Positions 1 to 6,346 of a stretch of DNA of 7,692 nucleotides are shown piece by piece. Each line of letters opens with the position of its first letter. Within the stretch, counting starts at the first letter, position 1. The DNA comes from an uncultured Eubacteriales bacterium. Lineage in GTDB: Bacteria > Bacillota_A > Clostridia > Christensenellales > Aristaeellaceae. The translations under genes were made by a program, and so were the position numbers. Under the pieces are notes generated by a model. That model saw nothing but the letters and a program-made list of their open reading frames with translations. It had not been told where the DNA came from and made no database searches. The DNA lies in contig CACYNZ010000180.1 of NCBI GenBank assembly GCA_902775835.1, positions 1-7,692 of the forward strand, read 5' to 3'.

Positions 1-1
1 C

Positions 2-1903
2 ATGGGCGTGGACATCAAAACCTTTACCTATGACGGCGATACACCGGGCAGTGCCAGAAAAGCGGTGCGTCAGGCCGGGCATATTGTGGTCACCAATCCG
101 GATATGCTGCATTCCGGAATTCTGCCCCACCACACCACCTGGGTCAAACTGTTTGAAAATCTGAAATACATTGTCATTGATGAAATCCATACATACCGCG
201 GCGTTTTCGGCTCGAACCTGGCCAATGTGCTGCGCCGCCTGCTGCGTCTGTGCAGCTTTTACGGGTCCCATCCCCAGTTTATTCTCTGCTCCGCCACCAT
301 TGCCAATCCCAGGGAACTCGCCACCACGCTCACCGGCCGGGATGTGGTCATGGTGGACGACAACGGCGCGCCGCTGGGCACCCGGCATTTTGTCTTCTAC
401 AATCCGCCAGTGATCAATGAACAGCTGGGCATCCGTGCCGGCGTAATTCCCCAGGTCCGGAACATCTCCGGCATGCTGCTGAAAAACGGCATTCAGGCCA
501 TTACGTTTGCGCGTTCCCGACTGACCGTGGAAGTACTGACACGCTATCTGAAGGATATGGTCCGGGATCCCCTCGGTAACGCGGGCCGGGTCCGCGGATA
601 CCGCGGCGGGTATCTGGCTACCCAGCGCCGGGAGATTGAGCGCGGGCTGCGGGCCGGAAAGATTGACGCCGTCATTTCCACCAACGCACTGGAACTCGGG
701 ATTGATATCGGCGCACTGGACGCCTGCGTGCTGTGCGGATACCCGGGCACCATTGCCAGTGCCTGGCAGCAGGCAGGCCGAGCCGGCCGGCGCCGGTCCA
801 CGAGTATCGTTTTCTATGTGGCGAGCTCCGCCCCCATTGATCAGTATATGGTGGCGCATCCGGACTTTTTCCTGCACCAGTCGCCGGAAAACGCGCTTCT
901 GAATCCCGACAATCTCTATATCATGCTGAGTCACTTCAAATGCGCGGCCTATGAACTTCCCTTTGAAGACGGCGATACTTTCGGAAACGCGCCATCCCCT
1001 GACAGTCTGCTGGATTACCTGACCGAATCCCATATTCTGCGCCATTTAAACGGCCGCTATCACTGGATGGCGGAGGATTTTCCTGCCAGCGAAATCAGCC
1101 TGCGGAGTGCGGCCAGCGAGAATTTTGTCATCATCGATATCACGGATCCCGCTCACAACCGCGTCATCGGGGAAATGGACCGGTATACCGTGCCCATGCT
1201 GCTGCATGAAAACGCCATCTATATGCATGAGGGCGTCCAGTATCAGGTGGAAAAGCTTGACTTTGATGCCTGCAAGGCGTTTATCCGCCACGTGGATGTC
1301 GGGTATTATACCGATGCCGACCTGAATATCTCCCTGAGTCTTCTGGATATCGAGGATCAGGAAAACTGCGGCGGTCTGGAGCTGGCCTTCGGCGAAGTCA
1401 AGGTGACAACGCTTGTCACCATGTTCAAGAAAATCCGGTTTGACACGCATGAAAACCTGGGCTTCGGCCATGTGCGCCTTCCGGAAACCGACATGCATAC
1501 GGCTGCCATGTGGTGGAAGCTGCCCGAATCCCTGTGTAGTCAGTTCCCGTCCGACACCCTGAAAAACGGCCTGATGGGCGTCAGCAATCTCCTGCGCATT
1601 GTTGCACCGCTGGACCTCATGTGCGCGCCTACGGACATCGTCGTGGTCTATCAGGTCAAAAGTCCGATCACGGACGGCCCCACCCTGCTGATCTATGATT
1701 CTGCCCCGGGCGGCATCGGGCTCGCCCAGAAAGCCTATCATATGCAGAAACTGCTTCTGGAACGCTGCCTGGATGTCGTTTCGTCCTGCCGCTGCACGGA
1801 CGGATGTCCCTGCTGCGTGGGACCGGTTCTGGAAGTCGGCGAGGACGGCAAGAAAACGGCTGTGCGTATCCTCACTGAACTGCTCAAATGTATGGAATCA
1901 TGA
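2..1903 (+). CDS. mrfA: MrfA/YprA-type DExH helicase with C-terminal DUF1998 and Cys cluster (5' partial)
   Basis: This is the C-terminal 633 residues of a superfamily 2 DNA helicase; the reading frame is open to the left edge, so the first ATG is probably internal. Visible helicase motifs, numbered from base 2, are DEIH (motif II) at residues 60-63, SAT (III) at 97-99, ITFARS (IV) near 167-172, TNALELGIDIG (V) at 227-237 and QQAGRAGRR (VI) at 256-264. The Walker A motif must lie upstream of the window. The tail carries the DUF1998 signature YDSAPGGIGL (565-574) and a Cys cluster, CRCTDGCPCC (596-605), typical of MrfA and expected to bind zinc. B. subtilis MrfA is about 750 residues, so roughly 115 are missing here. 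In B. subtilis MrfA acts with MrfB in UvrABC-independent repair of mitomycin C lesions and is a 3'-5' DNA helicase. The mrfB homologue begins 13 bases downstream, which supports this over other DUF1998 helicases. Confidence 0.93.
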   Translation: MGVDIKTFTYDGDTPGSARKAVRQAGHIVVTNPDMLHSGILPHHTTWVKLFENLKYIVIDEIHTYRGVFGSNLANVLRRLLRLCSFYGSHPQFILCSATIANPRELATTLTGRDVVMVDDNGAPLGTRHFVFYNPPVINEQLGIRAGVIPQVRNISGMLLKNGIQAITFARSRLTVEVLTRYLKDMVRDPLGNAGRVRGYRGGYLATQRREIERGLRAGKIDAVISTNALELGIDIGALDACVLCGYPGTIASAWQQAGRAGRRRSTSIVFYVASSAPIDQYMVAHPDFFLHQSPENALLNPDNLYIMLSHFKCAAYELPFEDGDTFGNAPSPDSLLDYLTESHILRHLNGRYHWMAEDFPASEISLRSAASENFVIIDITDPAHNRVIGEMDRYTVPMLLHENAIYMHEGVQYQVEKLDFDACKAFIRHVDVGYYTDADLNISLSLLDIEDQENCGGLELAFGEVKVTTLVTMFKKIRFDTHENLGFGHVRLPETDMHTAAMWWKLPESLCSQFPSDTLKNGLMGVSNLLRIVAPLDLMCAPTDIVVVYQVKSPITDGPTLLIYDSAPGGIGLAQKAYHMQKLLLERCLDVVSSCRCTDGCPCCVGPVLEVGEDGKKTAVRILTELLKCMES

Positions 1904-1916
1904 AAGGAAAACCCGT

Positions 1917-3065
1917 ATGAACCTTCTGGACAAGCTGCGGGCAATTGATCACAAGACGGAATCAGCTGCCAAGGCACCGGAAAAAACCTTCCATGACTGT
2001 TATATCCGTCAGGAAATCCGGCCGCCTGAAGAATTTCCGGACCAGGATATGATCCGCCCCGAACTCCTGAGGCTGCTCCAGTCCCAGGACATGCCCGGCA
2101 CCGACCCGCCCTCGATCCTGTATCTGGACACGGAAACCACCGGTCTGGGCGGCGGCACGGGCACAGTGGCTTTTGAGATCGGCTGCGGGCACATGGAGCC
2201 TCAGGGGTTTGTTCTGAAACAGTATGTCATGCGCGATTATCCTGAGGAAATCTATGTGCTGCAGGAGCTGGAAAAGGAGCTGGACCAGTCAGACATCATC
2301 TGTACCTTCAACGGAAAGTCCTTTGATGTTCCCCTGCTGCGCTCCAGGTTCCTCATGAACCGAATGAATCCCTCCTGCCTGGATCTCCCGCATCTGGACC
2401 TTCTGCACCTTTCACGGCGCATCTGGAAGCTTCGCCTGCAGTCCTGCACGCTGTCCCGTCTCGAGGAAGAGATACTCGGCACACCGCGACTGGACGATCT
2501 CCCGGGAAGTGAAGCGCCTCAGCGGTACTTCACCTACCTCAAGACAGGGGACTTTTCCCTGCTGGACAAGGTCCTTGAGCACAATGCCCAGGACGTGGCA
2601 AGCATGTGCGTCCTGCTTGGGCTGCTCTGTGCCCGGTACGACCGTCCGATGGACGTCGAGCACGCGGAAGATCTGTATTCCATGGGCATTGCCCTGGACC
2701 GCGAACAGCATGCTGACAGAGCGCGTTCAGTATACTCCATGGTTCCGGACGGGAAGTTGCACCCCGGCGCACAGAACCGCCTCGCCCTTTCCTACCGGCG
2801 CTATGGGAACATGGATGAAGCGGTCCGTATCTGGCAGAGCATGATCCGGAACCGCGAAGGCGGTGTAGAGCCCTATATCCATCTCGCCAAGTATTATGAG
2901 CACCGTGCCGGGGATCCTGACAAAGCCCTGGAGTATACAAGGCAGGCCATGAGCCTGCTGGCAGAGCCTTCCCTTCCCTCGGACAAGTCTGTACAAGAAA
3001 TCAGAAACGCGCTACAATACCGTTATGATCGCTTGAAAAGAAAGCTGATCCTGAAAGGTTCGTGA
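1917..3065 (+). CDS. mrfB: MrfB/YprB-type DEDD exonuclease with C-terminal TPR region
   Basis: The 382-residue product has an RNase H-like (DnaQ-fold) exonuclease domain at about residues 65-240. Exo I is YLDTETTG with D71 and E73, Exo II is TFNGKSFDVPLL with D137, and Exo III is HNAQDV with H222 and D226, so all four metal-binding acids of a DEDD nuclease are present. Residues of about 250-360 form helical TPR-like repeats (AEDLYSMGIALDRE, NRLALSYRRYGNMDEA, YIHLAKYYEHRAGD). The B. subtilis homologue MrfB (YprB) is a metal-dependent exonuclease that works with the MrfA helicase in mitomycin lesion repair. The ATG at 1917 was chosen because AAAGGAAA at 1903-1910 sits at normal distance and the frame upstream overlaps mrfA out of phase. 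The gap to mrfA is 13 bases, so the two are co-transcribed. The identity is well supported; the exact DNA substrate cannot be read from sequence. Confidence 0.92.
   Translation: MNLLDKLRAIDHKTESAAKAPEKTFHDCYIRQEIRPPEEFPDQDMIRPELLRLLQSQDMPGTDPPSILYLDTETTGLGGGTGTVAFEIGCGHMEPQGFVLKQYVMRDYPEEIYVLQELEKELDQSDIICTFNGKSFDVPLLRSRFLMNRMNPSCLDLPHLDLLHLSRRIWKLRLQSCTLSRLEEEILGTPRLDDLPGSEAPQRYFTYLKTGDFSLLDKVLEHNAQDVASMCVLLGLLCARYDRPMDVEHAEDLYSMGIALDREQHADRARSVYSMVPDGKLHPGAQNRLALSYRRYGNMDEAVRIWQSMIRNREGGVEPYIHLAKYYEHRAGDPDKALEYTRQAMSLLAEPSLPSDKSVQEIRNALQYRYDRLKRKLILKGS
2990..3018 (+). promoter_or_regulatory. Possible internal sigma-A promoter in the end of mrfB
   Basis: TGTACA (2990-2995, 4 of 6 matches to TTGACA) and TACAAT (3013-3018, 5 of 6 to TATAAT) are separated by 17 bases, the ideal spacing. 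Transcription would start near 3025, about 35-40 bases before the TPR gene start. It lies in coding sequence and was found by eye, so chance is a real possibility. Confidence 0.22.
3053..3058 (+). promoter_or_regulatory. Shine-Dalgarno for the TPR gene, inside the mrfB end
   Basis: GAAAGG lies within the last codons of mrfB. It is only 3 bases from the GTG at 3062, which is tight, and 12 bases from an in-frame TTG at 3071. The ATG at 3089 has no comparable site. The GTG overlaps the mrfB stop as GTGA, a layout that favours translational coupling, so close spacing may be tolerated. Confidence 0.5.
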
Positions 3066-3946
3066 TAGATTTGGGTTTGCTCGTAAACATGAAAGCGCAG
3101 AAAGCGCATACGCTTCACGGGAAAGGTGATCTGGAACAGGCACGCCGTCTGTATGAAGAGGCATACCAGGGTGGACTGGATCAGCCCCGATATCTGCTCT
3201 CATACACGGTCCTGCTCTTCCGTGCCGGTGAGTTTGAAAAGGCATGTGAAGTCCTTCGCCGTACAGAAAAGGTTCCCGGCATCAATGCGGAACAGAAGGC
3301 TCAGGTGTTTGTCTATTACGCCTCCTGCGTCTTCAAGATGGGACAGATTGACAAGGGCATCCGGCTTCTGGAAAAACAGCATCTCCGCCAGCCGAGCGGT
3401 CTTGTGTATCAAACACTCGGCATTCTTTATGTGGAAAAGTATGATGCTTCACAGAAGCCCGATTTCAAGGTGCTGGATGAGGAAGCCATGAAAGCATGGG
3501 AAACCGCACGTGCCGCCGCGCTCGAGCCTGCCGAGGACGCCAATGAGGATGACGACGAAAAGCCTTCCGTCCCGGATACGCCGCCCAGACCCTCTGAAGA
3601 AGTATGGAATGAGGGAATTGAGAAGGCAAAGGCTTTTCTCGAGGAAGCCGTCGACTATGATGACGAAGATCCCATCTGTCTGGACAACTATGCCCAGTTC
3701 CTGTACCGTGTTCTCGGGGACCGTGAGAACGCCCGGAAGTACTTCAAAAAGGCCATTGAAATCAAGCCCACTCAGATCGATACGCTGTACTTCCTGGCCC
3801 AGTATGACATCGCGGAAGGAAAGCCCGATGCCGCAAAGGAAAAGCTTGCAACGGCACGGGAAGGACGTTTTTCTCCCCTCAACTACAGTACGCCTGAAAA
3901 AGTGGATGCGCTGCTGAGCAGCATTTCATCTGGAAAAGAGGCCTGA
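3062..3946 (+). CDS. TPR-repeat protein of unknown function
   Basis: This 294-residue protein is almost entirely predicted helix with no signal peptide or membrane segment, so it is probably cytoplasmic. Tetratricopeptide-like helix pairs are visible at about residues 10-36 (AHTLHGKGDLEQARRLYEEA), 42-67 (LLFRAGEFEKACEVL), 78-105 and 114-127. A second block at about 183-275 contains the most typical repeat (YAQFLYRVLGDRENARKYFKKAIEIKP). The blocks are joined by an acidic, proline-rich linker at about 155-180. TPRs are scaffolds for protein contacts, so no enzymatic role is inferred. The GTG start overlaps the mrfB stop (GTGA); it is preferred because it completes the first helix and has a nearby GAAAGG. 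TTG at 3071 and ATG at 3089 are alternatives, the latter giving 285 residues. Five bases separate its stop from the signal peptidase start. Confidence 0.8.
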   Translation: MIDLGLLVNMKAQKAHTLHGKGDLEQARRLYEEAYQGGLDQPRYLLSYTVLLFRAGEFEKACEVLRRTEKVPGINAEQKAQVFVYYASCVFKMGQIDKGIRLLEKQHLRQPSGLVYQTLGILYVEKYDASQKPDFKVLDEEAMKAWETARAAALEPAEDANEDDDEKPSVPDTPPRPSEEVWNEGIEKAKAFLEEAVDYDDEDPICLDNYAQFLYRVLGDRENARKYFKKAIEIKPTQIDTLYFLAQYDIAEGKPDAAKEKLATAREGRFSPLNYSTPEKVDALLSSISSGKEA

Positions 3947-3951
3947 GAAAC

Positions 3952-4593
3952 ATGAGCGAAGCAGAAAAAAATGTGCTCCCTGAAGAAAGCGCCAAGCAGG
4001 GAAAGAAGAAAGAGAAAAAGAGTCTGGGGCGCGAAATCATGGAATGGATTCTGACACTCGGAGCCGCTGCTCTGATTGCCCTGTGCATCCGCACATTCAT
4101 ATTCGAGCCTGTTATGGTGGACGGCCACTCCATGGATGACACGCTGGCGGACCATGAGATCATGTTCATCAATAAGATGGAGTATTCTTCAGCGTGGCTC
4201 TTCGGCAACAAGTTCACATTCTTCGGTAATCCGAAACGCTTTGATGTGGTCATCTGCCGTTATCCAGGCCGCGGCAACACGAATTTCGTCAAGCGCGTCG
4301 TCGGGCTTCCCGGAGATACGGTGGAAATTGTGGCAGGCTATCTGTATGTCAATGGGGAACGGTATGAGGAACCCTATATCAATGATGCCTACCGCTCCGG
4401 CATGGGATATTCCTTCCCCCGGTACACTGTCCCTGAGGGCGAGTATTTCGTCATGGGCGATCACCGGAATAATTCCAACGATTCCAGAGCTGTCGGTTCC
4501 CTCACCCGGGATATGATCCGCGGCCATGTTGTCCAGGTGCTCTTCCCGTTCAATCACTGGAGAAGCATTCCCAACGGTCTGGACGTACAATAA
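3952..4593 (+). CDS. lepB: Type I signal peptidase (S26A family)
   Basis: This 213-residue membrane serine protease removes signal peptides from exported proteins on the outer face of the membrane. A basic N-terminal stretch (KKKEKK, residues 18-23) precedes one membrane segment at about 29-46 (MEWILTLGAAALIALCIR). The nucleophile is S60 in VDGHSMDDTL (box B), the general base is K114 in FVKRVVGLPGD (box D), and box E is GDHRNNSNDSR at 169-179. Its length and single anchor match the short Gram-positive SipS type rather than the two-anchor E. coli LepB. The Pro usual in box B (SMxPTL) is Asp63 here. The ATG is preceded by AAGAGG (3936-3941) at 10 bases. It is the last gene of the rightward group and is followed at once by a terminator. 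Bacillota often have several paralogues (sipS, sipT and others), so which one this is remains open. Confidence 0.95.
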   Translation: MSEAEKNVLPEESAKQGKKKEKKSLGREIMEWILTLGAAALIALCIRTFIFEPVMVDGHSMDDTLADHEIMFINKMEYSSAWLFGNKFTFFGNPKRFDVVICRYPGRGNTNFVKRVVGLPGDTVEIVAGYLYVNGERYEEPYINDAYRSGMGYSFPRYTVPEGEYFVMGDHRNNSNDSRAVGSLTRDMIRGHVVQVLFPFNHWRSIPNGLDVQ

Positions 4594-4605
4594 GATCTGT
4601 ATACC

Positions 4606-4642
4606 AAAAAACACTGATGCGGCTGCCGCATCAGTGTTTTTT
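4606..4642. terminator. Bidirectional rho-independent terminator between convergent genes
   Basis: A perfect 11-base-pair stem, CACTGATGCGG (4612-4622) with CCGCATCAGTG (4626-4636), encloses a three-base CTG loop. It is preceded by six A (4606-4611) and followed by six T (4637-4642). Read rightward, the hairpin plus T run ends 12 bases and more after the signal peptidase stop. Read leftward, the A run becomes the U tract and the hairpin begins just after the VanW-family stop. One element therefore serves both converging groups. Confidence 0.93.
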
Positions 4643-4650
4643 CATATCAT

Positions 4651-6342
4651 TCAGTTATACTCCACGGTCTGCTGATAAGCCTTGTAGGTGGATGTGCAGA
4701 GCAGGTTGCGCCGGATTTCCTCACCGTTCTGATACCACACCTGGTACGTCTCCACTTCATAGCCTTTTCTACTTTTCACCACAATCTTTTCCGTGCCCGG
4801 CTTCAGGCTTTCATTCCTTACCCGCTTCACTCCGGAGGGGGCTTCCAGGGTGCGCACCACCTTGCTCTCAAGATCTATGGTAATGCCGTCGCCGAGGCTC
4901 ATGCCGTAAAGTTCGACCGTAACCTTGTTCCTGTCATACCAGGCTACAATGTACACAGGCCATTCCGTATTGTTCCGGAACTGAAAATCCAGGCCCGGCC
5001 AGTTCACAGTGGCATCCAGGCCCTTCTCCACATAGCTGGAAGGCCACGCATGCGGAGACCGGGATACTATCTCCAGATTTGCCCTGGCCACGGCATTGAA
5101 CAGCGTGGAGCTCGTCTGGCAGACACCGCCGCCGATTTCCGGCACAGTCTGGCCGCCTGAAATGGCAGTGGCCTCTTTATACCCCTTTTCGGCCGTCCTC
5201 TGACCGGTTGTCTGGTTGAAGGAAAACAATGCCCCGGGTTCCACCATCACGCCATTGATGGCATCCGCAGAAAGACTGATGTTCGTATTCCGATTCCGGT
5301 TGCTTGTTGTCTTGGTTGAGTATCCGGAAATCTTGTGGAACGCGTTCATGAGCTCCGCCTTGGTCATGGGAGCAATGAGCTCTTCCGTCTCCATGCGCAC
5401 AAGACTGTAATAATCCCCGTTCTCCAGATTCTGCTTTACCCGGTTGAACAGTTCGTCACCGTCCAGGTAAACCCCGGACTGGTCTTCGGTAAAACCAAAT
5501 GTCCTGCTGGCCACATCAAAGGATTCCACACTGCTGCTTACAGCCGGCTTGTTTACTTCAGCACTGATCGCATCCGTCAGCCCGCGCACTGATTCCATAT
5601 CATAGCTGAGCACGGTTTCCAGGTTTACCGGTTCTGCAAGCAGTGCCGCACGCGCCTCGGACCTTTCCTGAATCGGTGTCCGGAAGCTGGTTCTGTTATC
5701 CCTGGTATTCTGTCTTCCCAGTGCGTATGCCTGCATCAGCACATCGTCCAGGTTCCGCTGAAGCGGCACCTGGCTTGAATCCAGTGTCCACGTTTTGTCA
5801 TCCACCACCACATGAATGGTAAACCCGCCGCCGCCGGCTGCCTCCACCTGGTTCAGCTGAGCCCTGGCTTCCTCCATGGTCAGGCCGCCCACATCCACTC
5901 CGTCAATATAGACACCGGGATAGATGCGGTCATCATCATCGTCTTTCTGCACGGTACGGTATTCTGCCAGTTTTCCCTCATCCAGCTGAATCATGCCGCC
6001 GGATGCAAAGGCCAGATTCGGCAGGGTTTTGTACCGTACGCCCAGGACCTGCGGCGCCATGACCAGGACCAGCGTGATGATCAGAATCAGACAGACCACT
6101 GCCACCAGACCCCAGAGCACGTTTGCCACACGGCCTGTGTGATGATTTCCCTGCTCTTTCTCAGTCCTGTTATGTCTGTCAGTTGCTTCCGCCGCATCAG
6201 GCTGTTGCAGCATGCTCGAGGTCTGTTTTTTCAGTTCCTCCGTACGCCCAAGCGGCTGGCGGAAGTGCTCCCCGAAAACAGACTCAGTCTGTGTCCGTAC
6301 CTGCCGTCCTTTTCTGGGATGGCGTTCATACTCATCACTCAA
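4651..6342 (-). CDS. Membrane-anchored VanW-family protein with peptidoglycan-binding-like domains
   Basis: The 563-residue product has a polar, charged cytoplasmic tail (residues 1-70), one membrane segment at about 72-95 (VLWGLVAVVCLILIITLVLV) and a large outside part. After an acidic KDDDDDR spacer (133-139) comes YPGVYIDGVDVGGLTMEEA, the usual opening of the PG_binding_4 domain found before VanW domains. A second such region probably lies at about 260-345. The VanW domain spans about 348-480 with its hallmark GGGVCQTSSTLFNA (C408), and a G5-like beta tail ends the protein (about 493-563). VanW occurs in some vancomycin-resistance clusters but is widespread in Bacillota without resistance genes; its biochemical role is unknown, and no van ligase is here. 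The frame extends to an ATG at 6414 inside rex, but TTG at 6342 is preferred because AGGAGG (6355-6360) precedes it and it starts four bases after the rex stop. No in-frame ATG or GTG is suitably placed. Confidence 0.88.
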   Translation of the reverse strand: MSDEYERHPRKGRQVRTQTESVFGEHFRQPLGRTEELKKQTSSMLQQPDAAEATDRHNRTEKEQGNHHTGRVANVLWGLVAVVCLILIITLVLVMAPQVLGVRYKTLPNLAFASGGMIQLDEGKLAEYRTVQKDDDDDRIYPGVYIDGVDVGGLTMEEARAQLNQVEAAGGGGFTIHVVVDDKTWTLDSSQVPLQRNLDDVLMQAYALGRQNTRDNRTSFRTPIQERSEARAALLAEPVNLETVLSYDMESVRGLTDAISAEVNKPAVSSSVESFDVASRTFGFTEDQSGVYLDGDELFNRVKQNLENGDYYSLVRMETEELIAPMTKAELMNAFHKISGYSTKTTSNRNRNTNISLSADAINGVMVEPGALFSFNQTTGQRTAEKGYKEATAISGGQTVPEIGGGVCQTSSTLFNAVARANLEIVSRSPHAWPSSYVEKGLDATVNWPGLDFQFRNNTEWPVYIVAWYDRNKVTVELYGMSLGDGITIDLESKVVRTLEAPSGVKRVRNESLKPGTEKIVVKSRKGYEVETYQVWYQNGEEIRRNLLCTSTYKAYQQTVEYN

Positions 6343-6346
6343 CGGC

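Noticed and set aside
1046..1741. A 231-codon open frame on the minus strand opposite mrfA
   Set aside because: It lies wholly opposite clear helicase and DUF1998 coding sequence, shows no family motif and is best explained as a shadow of high-GC codon use.
4617..4883. An 88-codon plus-strand open frame beginning in the terminator hairpin
   Set aside because: Its start lies inside the terminator stem, it has no ribosome-binding site and it is antisense to the VanW-family tail.
4651..6342. Vancomycin resistance cluster, suggested by the VanW-family gene
   Set aside because: No D-Ala-D-Lac or D-Ala-D-Ser ligase, VanH, VanX or VanRS gene is in the window, and VanW-family proteins are common in bacteria without resistance.
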